Of a stretch of DNA of 64,000 nucleotides, positions 18,949-28,006 are shown one piece after another (within the stretch, counting starts at the first letter, position 1; each line of letters starts with the position of its first letter). The notes under the pieces are model-generated. The model worked only from the letters and a program-made list of their open reading frames with translations. It searched no databases and was not told the DNA's origin. The position numbers were made by a program, and so were the translations under genes. The stretch spans positions 248,001-312,000 of the forward strand of contig NW_027043831.1 of NCBI RefSeq assembly GCF_037102585.1, written 5' to 3'. Source of the DNA: Saccharomycopsis crataegensis. Taxonomy: Eukaryota > Ascomycota > Saccharomycetes > Ascoideales > Saccharomycopsidaceae.

Positions 18949-19329
18949 ATGTACATTGATCCAAAAGCCGCTGCTCTCTTTGCTAGAGATCTGAGTTCTA
19001 GTTTGTCACTCGCACAGTCTTTTAAACACTGGGATACCTGTATGGCTAACTCTACATGCAAGATTGTTGCTATTATTATTATTGTTGTTGGTTCCTTGTT
19101 TGCTCTTGTTATCATTTGTTGCATCGTCAATGTTTTTTGTTGTGCCATTAGCTGTGTTGACTCTTGTCTTCGCAGTCTCTGTTGCTGCTGCTCCAGACAT
19201 GAAACACGAGGCTTTCAAAAATTACAGGCTCCTGAACCACAGTACACAAGACAAGTAGAGCCAATTTATGTGCCTTATCAACACCAGGCTCATCAAGCTC
19301 CAAATCCATATGGTTCTCAAAAGTACTGA
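18949..19329 (+). CDS. Small Cys-rich single-span membrane protein (gene A)
   Basis: A 126-residue protein of unknown function. Its N-terminal 38 residues (with KHWDTCMANSTCK) probably face the lumen or outside; one long hydrophobic span (IVAIIIIVVGSLFALVIICC, about 38-58) follows; then a cysteine cluster (SCLRSLCCCCSR), likely palmitoylated, and a Pro/Gln/Tyr tail containing EPIYVPYQ. The layout resembles small membrane proteins common in ascomycetes, but I cannot name one. The tail motif EP-x3-R-x2-EP-x-YVP is shared with gene B at 22829, so A and B may be old paralogs. A truncated copy of A lies at 20704-20895 in the duplicated block. The ATG at 18949 is the first in frame and follows a TATA box by about 120 bp. 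Confidence 0.75.
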   Translation: MYIDPKAAALFARDLSSSLSLAQSFKHWDTCMANSTCKIVAIIIIVVGSLFALVIICCIVNVFCCAISCVDSCLRSLCCCCSRHETRGFQKLQAPEPQYTRQVEPIYVPYQHQAHQAPNPYGSQKY

Positions 19330-20708
19330 GTGGCGATAATTTGCAGAAGGGATTATTATGTCCTGTCATTTCCGACACCCGAAAAAAAAATGCATCAGCA
19401 ACAGAATGTCTATTTCCAATGGTCTCTCCCATCGTTAAAAGCCTTACTGTCACTCTTTGCATTGTTTCATGATGTTAGATTTCCTTTTGAAAAAAAAAAA
19501 AAAAAAACTCCGCCTTGCATTTCACATACCTTCCGTTTATTATTATCATCTTTTCCCTTTCTCAAGATTACATTTCTTTCACTTTCTTCTACGGAGTTGC
19601 GCAATAATTTGGGTTGTTATTGCCTGCAAAAAAAAAATTAGTTGAAAATGACTAGATCCAGAGGTGAGAAACTATCGCGTTGAGCTTTGCTTAGGCGTTT
19701 GCTGAAAAGATCAAATATGCAAGTCTTCCAGATAGCCAGTATGTAAACATATTCATAATGTTTGATTTATCCAAAGATTGTGTGCTATTTCTGACAGACT
19801 AGTCGGAGAAAAAAAAAATCTGCATATTGCCCCCAGTTGGTAATGTTTTGGAACTTAAGGCTTGAAATTTGAGTTCATTCAGTGGTCAAGAGAGCTTTAT
19901 GCGCCACATTCAGATTCAGGGGAAGGGGCGTTGAGATTTTTGTGAAGGAAATTGCATGTGCCGCCGCTCAGAACAGTTTCAAGAGAAGAAACAATGATCA
20001 AGGACTGAGATTGGATGGAGGACTTAAAAAGCGTTATAGAAAGGCTGCTTTAAGAAGTTTCGATTAACTCAATGATTTAGGAGACAAAAGTGTTGATCTA
20101 TTTCCATAACCGGCGCAGTTAGCTAGGGATTCATAATACGCTATCTTTAATCTGTGGAAGTACTTCCTATTAACTGGGCTCTACATGTAGATGTCTTTCA
20201 GGTTAACACTTCTGATTCGATTTAGTTCTCTTGGAGAGCATTTTTTTTCTAAGAGTGATTTGTTCTGAGCACCATTCGTATGCAAGTTATGTTATGATAA
20301 TTTTGAATATTGAAACAGGGCCATATCTAGAATAGCCTGACATGATGTAAGACCCATATTATATTGAAGAAAAGAAGCAGTGCATTATATTTTTAGGATT
20401 CATAATGCCTAAATAGTAACTACGTTCAATAAGTTCAGTACCGTTTGTACGTCACAGCCCACGTGGGTGTGGGACCAGACGGATCTTTGGGAGTTTGTTC
20501 CTTTGACAGAACCTGCTTTTGTCCAAAATCTCGACCCAATATACGTGCCTACCAAAAACCACAGACTGGAAACTCCTTTCGATGAAGATTCCCAAACCCT
20601 TATTTCCAATATTGATTATAATAATTCCAAAAGCAAACATTATCCCAATGATGATATTGATACTACTTACACTAATACAATCAACAGCGGAGACAATCAA
20701 ACTTTGGC
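18976..20708 (+). repeat. Tandem duplication, first copy (A, C relic, ruined B)
   Basis: First copy of a tandemly duplicated block. In order: gene A from codon 10 on, a short piece at 19640-19760 beginning MTRSRGEKLSR, a second piece at 19880-20170, and the damaged B copy at 20467-20715. The second copy (20704-23232) has the same parts in the same order. The junction is in B' ACTTTGGCTAGAGAG: to the left it aligns with sequence just past gene B's stop (CGTTTGG, 23224-23229), to the right with codons 10-14 of gene A (TTTGCTAGAGA, 18979-18989), giving a TTTG microhomology. Divergence between copies is high, so the duplication is old. Confidence 0.7.
19330..20466. other. Decayed stretch with two pieces repeated in the second block copy
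   Basis: No intact gene. Two pieces are recognisably repeated downstream: 19640-19760 (an open start MTRSRGEKLSR, later frame FAEKIKYASLPDSQYVN) matches 20940-21070, and 19880-20170 (open frame with ALCATFRFRGRGVEIFVKEI, then LKKRYRKAALRSF) matches 22075-22310. Since both lie between A and B in each copy, they may be remains of a third gene (C) lost in both copies. A tract at 19487-19506 is A-rich. Sequence 20230-20460 aligns with the gene B promoter (22400-22660), including a CACGTG-type site. Confidence 0.5.
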
Positions 20709-20715
20709 TAGAGAG
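20467..20715 (+). pseudogene. Truncated copy of gene B
   Basis: Matches the second half of gene B (22829-23221): FVPLTEPAFVQNLDPIYVP here against FVPLAEPAFVREIDPVYVP in B, then NHRLETPFD and YPNDDIDTTYTN. The ATG and membrane span are gone: the promoter-like sequence GGATCTTTGGGAG (compare GGATCTTTGGAG at 22668-22679) runs straight into the EFVPL part, as if about 350 bp were deleted. The frame after the join is open to a TGA supplied by the junction with A', so the loss is one large deletion rather than many small changes. No protein with a membrane anchor can be made. Confidence 0.75.
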
Positions 20716-20895
20716 TGAGTGCAGATATGTAACTTGTCATAGTTTTTTAACACTGGTATATCTACATGGCCAACTTTGTACGGGCGAATTTGGATGTTGC
20801 TGAACCACAACAGTATGGAACCGATTCATGTGCCTCATCAACATGAGAGCACAGCAAGCTAATAAGGCTCCAGATCCTTATGCTTTTCTGAGTGG
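20704..20895 (+). pseudogene. Truncated copy of gene A
   Basis: Aligns with gene A from codon 10 (GCTAGAGAG against GCTAGAGATCTGAG), through TTTTTTAACACTGGTATATC against TTTTAAACACTGGGATACC, skips the membrane span, and resumes at GCTGAACCACA...GAACCGATTCATGTGCCTCATC against the EPIYVP tail. Promoter, start codon and span are all missing. The lack of a 5' end follows from the duplication breakpoint, so this copy was probably dead from the start. Confidence 0.7.
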
Positions 20896-21069
20896 TGAAA
20901 ACTTTCAATAATAATTTGGGTTTCTCTGCTTGTAAAACAGACTAGTTGAAAATGGTCAGATCTAGAAGTGAAAAGCTTTTAATTTTGAGTAGCCTTCGGC
21001 GCCGACAAAAGAAAACAAATATTCAACTCTTGAAGATACTCAGTAAATATATATTCATTGTTTTTTTTA

Positions 21070-22074
21070 TCTAGCCTATATTCTTTTTTTCCTATTGTTA
21101 TTATTATTAGTATTATATATCTCCTCCCTTTTAACAATTTCACCTTGGTTGGTGCGCTCAGCATGCAGTGAAACAAACAATAGGCAGGCGCAAGAAAGAT
21201 ATGGACCTTGGAGCAGTATATATAATATATATATATATACTATATATTTATATTTGGCCAATTTATTGAATTTATTTCATTAAAACAATGAATTTTATTC
21301 TGCAATAAATCTCAAATAATTTACTGAGACAAGTAGTTATCGAATTTTGGACTCGTTTTTCCTCACAATTTGAAGGCCCACAATGCATACTTAGAATTTG
21401 AAGTTTTTTCCTTCAATTATTTAGAGGACTCATATAATCTTCCATAAAAGCAAATTATTTATCTCTTTCATTATAATTACAAAATTGATATTTTCCCTTT
21501 TTGTTTCATTCCATGATTCCTGAAAGACGTTCGCCACTGGCCACAATTTCTAATCTCAGAACAAATGATATAAGTGATAAAGTTGTGGTGAGTTCTCAAA
21601 CTTTTCAGTGATTATTTAACTATCCGGTTAGTAGCGCAAAACTTTACTCATCGAATTCGAATAATCAGAACTCTCTGGAAAACAGTATGGTGCGGCTAGT
21701 TCCACAAAGCATTTTCTCTTCTTGTAATTCTACATGGACACAAGATTCATTTAGAGCAGTTTAACTGTAAAAATTTCTGAAGATAAAATAAATTTGGGGA
21801 AGTAGTCTCTTAGTATTTATTTTCTATCTGATTACTTGTTTATTTCTTATCTTATTTCCTATCTTATTCCTGAACTTATTCCATCTTATTCCTCATCTCA
21901 TTCCTTATCTTATGACTACTATTCTATTTTTATTATCTATTTAAAGAGTTACTTAATAGCCTATTTCTTTTATATTATTTTAATAAAAAGTCAAGATAGT
22001 ATTACAGTTTCTTCATAAGTAAATAAAGCAAACATGGAATAAAAAACCAAAGGCTTTAAAATTTAGACTGCATT
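21070..22074. other. 1 kb AT-rich segment unique to the second copy
   Basis: No gene recognised. It holds a word GCATGCAGTGAAACAAACAA (21161-21180) repeated with one change at 33077-33096 upstream of the oxygenase gene, an AT dinucleotide run (21219-21255), and a degenerate tandem repeat of CTTATTCC-like units (21840-21910). A short open start MIPERRSPLATISNLR occurs at 21512 but stops soon after. Confidence 0.45.
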
Positions 22075-22103
22075 CCGTGGCTAATAGAGCTTTATGTACC
22101 GAA

Positions 22104-22158
22104 TTCAGATTCAGATTCAGGTTCAGATTTAGATTCAGATTCAGATTCAGAGGAGAGC
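22104..22158 (+). repeat. TTCAGA hexanucleotide repeat
   Basis: About eight imperfect TTCAGA/TTCAGG units in the second copy of the C relic. The first copy has a single CATTCAGATTCAGG at the matching place (about 19906), so the array expanded after the duplication. Confidence 0.8.
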
Positions 22159-22310
22159 TCTTTGTGCTTTTTGTGAAATAAATTACATGTACTTCTCCTC
22201 AGAACAATTTTAGAAGACCTAACAAGAATAAAGGAGTGTGATTGGATGGTGTTAATAAGCGTTATACAACGAATACTTAAAGAAGTTTCAATCATTTAGG
22301 AGGCGAAAAT

Positions 22311-22828
22311 ATTTATTTATTACTGGGACTGATGTAGCTAATAAGGAATCATAACTTGTTATTTTTGCGGCATGGGAGTTTTGCTTATTATTATAGCTTT
22401 ATGATGGTTCCTAAGTTGACATTTTGTTCTTCGGACCATTCATATACAAATTATGTTGTGAAAATTTTAAATATTAAAACAAAAACTCATCCAAAATGCT
22501 ACGCCAGTGTTACATTCTCCTTATATTAAAGTAAAGAATCACCATATTATTATTTCGGAGTACATTCCAAATTTTATGATTCCTTAATAGTCATTACTTT
22601 TAATGAGTCCGTCTACCAATCATATGCCATACGTCACGTGTGGGCAAAGGAACTCAAACGAATCCTTGGATCTTTGGAGATAACCCCCTTTTCAAATCCT
22701 TTTTTTTTTGTCGCCTTTGAATAGTGAGCACTTTTTCACTTGGGAAGATCATAAAAAAATATCACCAGATCTCGCCACCTGGTTATCCGTAAAGAATAAT
22801 AATATAAATAGCCAAGAATTTATAAATT
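22311..22828. promoter_or_regulatory. Gene B promoter region
   Basis: About 520 bp before gene B. Holds a palindromic CACGTG within ACGTCACGTGTGGG (22633-22646), an E-box-type site; the first block copy keeps a variant (CCCACGTGGGTG, 20458-20469). AATATAAATAG lies about 25 bp before the start. No other gene recognised. Confidence 0.5.
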
Positions 22829-23221
22829 ATGCCTGACCTTCAGAGACTTCAATCAAGGGAATCTATCAACGACTATTTGAATAATGGAAACAGTTATTTC
22901 ACAACTCGTCGTATCATCGCCATTACTTTATTAAGTGTCGGTGTGCTATGTTTAGTTATTGTCATCACATACAAGATCGTTCACCACTTTAGAGAGAAAA
23001 AGAGAGTTACAAAAAAGGTTGACCAAGAATTCGTTCCCTTGGCAGAACCTGCTTTTGTCCGTGAGATCGACCCAGTCTACGTGCCCTCTAACAACCACAA
23101 GCCGGAAAATCCATTCGATGATTCCCAAGCCCTTATTTCCAACAATTCCCATAGCTCACCTTATCCAAATGATGGAATGGATACTTCTTACACACATAAC
23201 ATGAATAGCAAGCACAATTGA
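22829..23221 (+). CDS. Small single-span membrane protein (gene B)
   Basis: A 130-residue protein of unknown function: a 27-residue N-terminus (MPDLQRLQSRESINDYLNNG), one span (IIAITLLSVGVLCLVIVITY, about 29-48), a basic stop-transfer stretch (HHFREKKRVTKK) that predicts a cytosolic C-terminus, and a tail with EFVPLAEPAFVREIDPVYVP, NPFDDSQ and a Ser/Asn-rich end. The tail shares the EP...R...P-x-YVP pattern and NP-x3-SQ with gene A, suggesting kinship or a shared binding partner. A truncated copy is at 20467-20715. The ATG at 22829 is the only one before the span. NPF and PxY-like words are typical of endocytic or trafficking adaptors' ligands, but that is only a hint. Confidence 0.75.
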   Translation: MPDLQRLQSRESINDYLNNGNSYFTTRRIIAITLLSVGVLCLVIVITYKIVHHFREKKRVTKKVDQEFVPLAEPAFVREIDPVYVPSNNHKPENPFDDSQALISNNSHSSPYPNDGMDTSYTHNMNSKHN

Positions 23222-23779
23222 ACGTTTGGTATAAAAGATACGTGTATCATCGTCGCTACGTTTCTAATTTTTGATTTACTTATTTTTTTTTCTTCTACCC
23301 CTGGTTTATTCCCCCCGCTATATTATCTTACACTCTGCTATTAAATGTTGTTGATGGTTTCTAATGAAGTAAATCTTCTAATTTGTTTTCTTCTTACTCG
23401 GTGAGTTTTCTTTTTTGAATATATAGGTGTCTGTCAAAGTACACTTTCCGAATTGTAAGCTATTCTAAATGTGTCAAATTTAATAATGTATTTATCACTG
23501 TTAATATCCAATCCTGACATAACCCATGAATATTTTATGAATATAATATCTATACCAAAACTACTGAAAAAGATGCAAAACCATCTCATATGCTCCTGTT
23601 TGACGGCTTTTGGCAGCCATTTCCCTCTTGGTAAGCTTATGTGTGGGTGTATATACCTTGTTGGTGTTGGGATTTTTCCCAAGAAAAACCATCGAAATTT
23701 TTTATACAAAGTAAAGCTGACGATGGAAATTTACATGCTACAGACTTTGTACTATCCATAACTATATATACCGATTACA
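23222..23779. other. Intergenic: gene B 3' flank and MRPL35 promoter
   Basis: 558 bp between two rightward genes. T-rich stretch at 23276-23300, otherwise plain AT-rich sequence. Short open frames on both strands near 23434-23760 overlap each other and show no motif. A TATATA lies about 15 bp before the MRPL35 start. Confidence 0.5.
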
Positions 23780-24073
23780 ATGTTTGGGTCATTATTGTCT
23801 AAGCTCCAAATACTAAACACCTGTGCCTTTTCTGGTGCCCGCACACCAGTAACAACCGTCTTCACAAGAGGCATGATGAAGACCCATAAAGGTGCTGCCA
23901 AAAGATGGATCAAGACTGCCAAAGGTTTCAAGAGAGGCAAAGTTGGAAGAAAGCATGGTAATGCTGGTTGGTCACAGAGATTATTGCAACATAAAGATGG
24001 TAAAACTGAATCTATGGGCAAAGGTCATGGCGATATGAATAAGAGACTCAAGAGACTTTTACCTTACCATTAA
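23780..24073 (+). CDS. Mitochondrial large-subunit ribosomal protein bL35m
   Basis: A 97-residue mitochondrial ribosomal protein of the bL35 family. Residues 1-30 look like a mitochondrial presequence (MFGSLLSKLQILNTCAFSG). The rest is the bL35 core: MKTHKGAAKRWIKTAKGFKR (matching bacterial KTHSGAAKRFKxTxxGKxK), then GKVGRKHGNAGWSQRLLQHK and a basic end KRLKRLLPYH. The length is that of bacterial L35 plus a presequence. The yeast counterpart would be the bL35m encoded by YNL122C in S. cerevisiae. The ATG at 23780 is the first in frame. Confidence 0.9.
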   Translation: MFGSLLSKLQILNTCAFSGARTPVTTVFTRGMMKTHKGAAKRWIKTAKGFKRGKVGRKHGNAGWSQRLLQHKDGKTESMGKGHGDMNKRLKRLLPYH

Positions 24074-24488
24074 ACTATCACCAGCAAAGATCTATTATTT
24101 TATTCAAGACATATTCATTGGTCTATCCAAGAACAATTTTGGAAAATTATCTGACATAAAGTAATATTATATTCCTGTGGAAAACCTACTCTCCCCATGT
24201 GTACATAGTCATGATAAATTTGGGATTATAGTTATCAATGACACTATCAAATCTCCATATATGATTTCCTCCACAATGTACATTACAATTATTTTCGTTT
24301 CTTTCGTTTTTTTATATTTTTTTATTAATAATTATTATTGAAACTGTAGCAAACGAAAAAAAGAGCACTATTTATTGTCTAAAATTTTATTCCCGACAGA
24401 AAAAAAAAATTAATCAGATTTGACGTAGAAATGCGAAATATTTAAAGTACCATCACCAATAACTAATAGAAACCAGGTTTTTTCCAAA
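24074..24488. other. Intergenic between convergent genes
   Basis: 415 bp between the convergent MRPL35 and NMA111 stops. AT-rich with T and A runs (24308-24330, 24400-24408) that suit polyadenylation on either strand. No gene recognised. Confidence 0.55.
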
Positions 24489-27400
24489 TTAATATGAAGT
24501 TTTTTGAACTACAACATCCTTCTTAGCCTTGAAATCTTTATCATAAGAAGCTATGTCCCAGTTTCCCTCGGTGTTTCTCTTATATTCCACGGTTGAGAAA
24601 TAGTGATAATTTGTTTTCAAACTAATCGCAAAAGGAATACGTTCAAAAGTACACATTCTCAATTTACAATAAGTGTTATCTGGGATTTTTTTGATTTGCT
24701 CCATGAACTCTTTCAAAGTTGGAGTTGCAATTTCATTAACATGAGTGATGAAATTAGTTGGTGCGATCCCGTATTGCTGAGCTGGTGAGCCAGATGAGGT
24801 ATGAGAAACATAAACTCTGGATGGCAAATTCTTTAATTCTTGGCGGACACTATGATGTGGTTCTTGAATATTGGCACCACTCCAGGCAACGTAATGATCA
24901 CTACTACCCACTTCCGTTGTCTTCACTTTAATTGTTATTTCTTTACTATTTCTGACAATAGTCAATTCAACTTCCTTTTCCTCTTCGAATGAAAAATCGT
25001 GTAACTGGGTTATTCTGTGAACTAAAGTACCGTTAAGTGCTAACACAATATCACCAACCTTCAATTTATCCAATTCTTCTTCATCATTCTTCTTCTTTTC
25101 ATCATCTTTTGATTCTGCAACTCTGATGGCATCCTCCGCACAAGTAACTCTTGAAGCACAGAAGAATTGGAATCTGTCTGTTCCGATTTTTTCTAATTCA
25201 GCAATCCATTTTTCAGAAACACCCTGTAATCTGGCACTGGAAATTGTAAGAGCATAAAATTCGGCATCAATTATTCTGACTCTTGGGGTTTTGTCATTCT
25301 TCAAAGCTTCGATGACATTGTTCATATGGACAATATCAATACCCATTCTATACGAAACATCACCATCCGATCCAAGCTCTCCTAGATACTCCAACCAAAT
25401 TGCTCTAATGGTTCCATCATCATCTGCTAAAACACCTGAATCACAATCACCACAGGTTGTACTGTCAATCACAACACTTTCCAAATTCAAACCTCTATAA
25501 CGTGGACATGCGTGAGAGTATGGAACATTGATCGATAACAAGTCAGTGACAGAAGTTGTTGAGGCTAAAACTCTGAAATTGTAATTATAACCAATGAAGT
25601 TCAAGGAATCACCTCTATTTATTGGTGTCTTAGAAAATTTAGGGCTGATAACATCGGCATTAACCAATTTTGGATCATACTGGATCACAGAGTAGTTATA
25701 AGTTGGGTGCATGAAAACCACTTTGGCAGGAACAATAATTGATTCGGCAATTGTTACAAGAACATCACACATATCATGTGGGACATATTTTCTAGAGACA
25801 ATCACATAACCTTTTTTAGCGTCAACAACCACCCCGTAACCTTTACAGCTTGAAAATGGATATGAGTCAAGAGCAGTTGGGAAACGAGTGTTAACCATGA
25901 CGAAACTTCTAACTAACTTAGCACATCCTGGCTTAACATTTGGAACATCAATGAATTTAGCACTGAGAGTTTTTGATGGGTTTGGTGGTATAGATTTGGC
26001 CAACTCTTTATAATCCCAGATACCAGTTTCATCATTTCTAATGGCCAAAGTCGCGCCATACCAGTGACGATCAATGAAAACCACTCCAGATTTTTGTGAT
26101 TGAATTCTATTCAAGTGTCTAAATTTGATTGGGACAATTTCACGATCAGGAATAGTTTCCATGACTTTGATAAACTCATCTAGATTTTGAGTTGTCTTAT
26201 TGTTGATAGAATCGATGATCCAACCTTTACTAGAACCCCCGAAATTGAAAGTACCCCCAGCAAGACTGACAAACACACCCTTGACTGGAAGCACATACAG
26301 TCTTGCAATTTGATAACTCAAGTCATTGAACGAACCACCACTAATTTGCAAATATCTGTTTGGAGTAATTTTGTGCAAGTCTTGAACTTTGCAATCGACT
26401 TCAATATACTCACCATTTCTCTGCAAGAGAATATGAACATCATTACCAATTATGCTATCCAAAATATCATCCACCTTAATGAAAGTGGAAATATATTCGC
26501 CATTAATAGAAATCAAGATATCACCTTCTTTAATTTTGTTGTACGCTGGGCCTTCTGGTAAAATTGTCTCAGCAACTAACAAACTCATGATATTTGGAAA
26601 CAATTTTCTTGCCTTCTCTTCAGCTTCTTCAGACAACCCTAAACGACGACATTCATCAAAAGGTTTTAAGTACCATTGAACTTGGATGGTACCTCTGGTG
26701 ATTGGTTTTTCAGCCTGTATTAACTTCAATGCTCTAAGAACTCTATGAACTGGTAAGAAGAAATCTGTAGCTGAATCCGTCAGACCACCAGCCTGTAATG
26801 CTAAAGTATTACCTGAAATATCGATTACTGGAGACCCACTTGAACCACCAGAAGCACTAGCGGCTGCTTGAATATATTCTGTGTTAAAATCATTGTAAGT
26901 CATAAAACCATATTCTGGAGCGTTTCTGTCAAGTCTAGAAATGAACCCACTCAAAATACTCAATTTCTCACCAGCATCGTTACCAACAACACGGATTTCA
27001 CAACCCACTTTAGCTAGATCCGGGCGCAATTTAAGTTCATTAATCTTCATATATTTTATTGATTTAGGGTCAAATTTCAAAAACCCAAAATCATGAACTG
27101 GGTCTCTGTAAATAGGTTTCACATCGGTTTCTTCATGATTGTCGAATACTGCGTGTCCTACAAATGGACCAGGTGAAACAACGTGTCTATTTGTCAAAAT
27201 AATCCCTTTTTTTGCATCGACCACAAACCCGGTGGCTTCACTGACTATCGCGGATTCTGAATCAAATCTAGCAACTTGACAAAATCTGATCGCCACCACA
27301 CTCTTGATAACTTTATCAATCGTCGCTTGCCATTTTTGAGCATTTTCTGAAATCACTGGCATAGTAATAGGGGCTTCAATGGCACCAGTACCGTCAATTT

Positions 27401-27536
27401 TACTGCTGGTACCATTTGACTGTCTCGTGTGGCCATTTTCTGGACCTGCAATGCTCTTCTTTCTTTTGAAGGCACCGTCATTAGGACTATCTTCATGGGC
27501 TCTCTTGGAAGAGTTCACTAGATCATTCCCATTCAT
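24489..27536 (-). CDS. NMA111: Nma111/HtrA-like nuclear serine protease
   Basis: Nuclear HtrA-type serine protease (yeast homologue of mammalian HtrA2/Omi), with roles in apoptosis-like death and lipid homeostasis. The product is 1015 residues against about 997 in S. cerevisiae. An N-terminal basic patch (AFKRKKS) suits nuclear import. The first protease domain has all three catalytic residues: His in ILTNRHVVSPGPFVG (near 117), Asp in RDPVHDFGFLKFD (near 149), Ser in ASGGSSGSPVID (near 231). PDZ modules follow, then a second HtrA-like half (VVVDAKKGYVIVSRKYVPHD) whose His is replaced, as in the family. One CTG codon (26781-26783) falls in QAGG-x-TDSATDFFLP where S. cerevisiae has Ser. The start at 27536 is the first ATG; four codons up is only a GTG. 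It diverges from SOF1. Confidence 0.96.
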   Translation of the reverse strand: MNGNDLVNSSKRAHEDSPNDGAFKRKKSIAGPENGHTRQSNGTSSKIDGTGAIEAPITMPVISENAQKWQATIDKVIKSVVAIRFCQVARFDSESAIVSEATGFVVDAKKGIILTNRHVVSPGPFVGHAVFDNHEETDVKPIYRDPVHDFGFLKFDPKSIKYMKINELKLRPDLAKVGCEIRVVGNDAGEKLSILSGFISRLDRNAPEYGFMTYNDFNTEYIQAAASASGGSSGSPVIDISGNTLALQAGGLTDSATDFFLPVHRVLRALKLIQAEKPITRGTIQVQWYLKPFDECRRLGLSEEAEEKARKLFPNIMSLLVAETILPEGPAYNKIKEGDILISINGEYISTFIKVDDILDSIIGNDVHILLQRNGEYIEVDCKVQDLHKITPNRYLQISGGSFNDLSYQIARLYVLPVKGVFVSLAGGTFNFGGSSKGWIIDSINNKTTQNLDEFIKVMETIPDREIVPIKFRHLNRIQSQKSGVVFIDRHWYGATLAIRNDETGIWDYKELAKSIPPNPSKTLSAKFIDVPNVKPGCAKLVRSFVMVNTRFPTALDSYPFSSCKGYGVVVDAKKGYVIVSRKYVPHDMCDVLVTIAESIIVPAKVVFMHPTYNYSVIQYDPKLVNADVISPKFSKTPINRGDSLNFIGYNYNFRVLASTTSVTDLLSINVPYSHACPRYRGLNLESVVIDSTTCGDCDSGVLADDDGTIRAIWLEYLGELGSDGDVSYRMGIDIVHMNNVIEALKNDKTPRVRIIDAEFYALTISSARLQGVSEKWIAELEKIGTDRFQFFCASRVTCAEDAIRVAESKDDEKKKNDEEELDKLKVGDIVLALNGTLVHRITQLHDFSFEEEKEVELTIVRNSKEITIKVKTTEVGSSDHYVAWSGANIQEPHHSVRQELKNLPSRVYVSHTSSGSPAQQYGIAPTNFITHVNEIATPTLKEFMEQIKKIPDNTYCKLRMCTFERIPFAISLKTNYHYFSTVEYKRNTEGNWDIASYDKDFKAKKDVVVQKTSY

Positions 27537-28006
27537 TTTTATTTCCACTCTTTCTCCTTATCCAATCTATACAATATCTTAGGTGTTTAAATATTGTACT
27601 TCTTCAATACTAGCATTCTTTGCGTAAAGGAAATTAAATAAGAGAGACAAAAAAAAAAATTTCCACAATCCGGTTATGTTGCCCTGTCTTCTCAATCTGA
27701 TATGGATTTCCACGGATGGTAACCATCACAGTACACCTCCAGAAGGGACAGCACATTTGATGTGGTTAAGTATCTAATTGCGGCTATAAATGTCCAGTAA
27801 TTATCGGGAAACAGTAACAGTAGAAATATCCTGGAGAAACACAAATCTTCCTTCATCGAAGAAGATAGAGATGAGATGCACATGCAATAACATGCATGTC
27901 AGCAGAAGGGAAAATTTTTTTCTTCAAAAAAAAAAAAAAAAATTCCAGAGATGAGATAGAATCAAGGGAAGAACATTACCAAAGGATTAGAAACTAGAAG
28001 TTGAAA
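27537..28006. promoter_or_regulatory. Divergent promoter NMA111 / SOF1 with PAC- and RRPE-like sites
   Basis: 470 bp between divergent starts. On the SOF1 side are GATGAGATG at 27870-27878 and GATGAGAT at 27950-27957 (PAC-like), flanking GAAAATTTTTT at 27910-27920 (RRPE-like). These two sites mark ribosome-biogenesis genes in yeasts, and SOF1 is one. A long A run separates them. NMA111-side elements were not recognised. Confidence 0.65.

Larger units (their letters stand above)
20704..23232 (+). repeat. Tandem duplication, second copy (ruined A, C relic, intact B)
   Basis: Second copy of the block: A' (20704-20895), the MTRSR-type piece (here MVRSRSEKLL, 20950-21070), about 1 kb absent from the first copy (21070-22075), the second C piece (22075-22310), the B promoter and intact gene B. 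The extra 1 kb is either an insertion here or a deletion in copy one. Colinear order with copy one is the main support. Confidence 0.7.
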
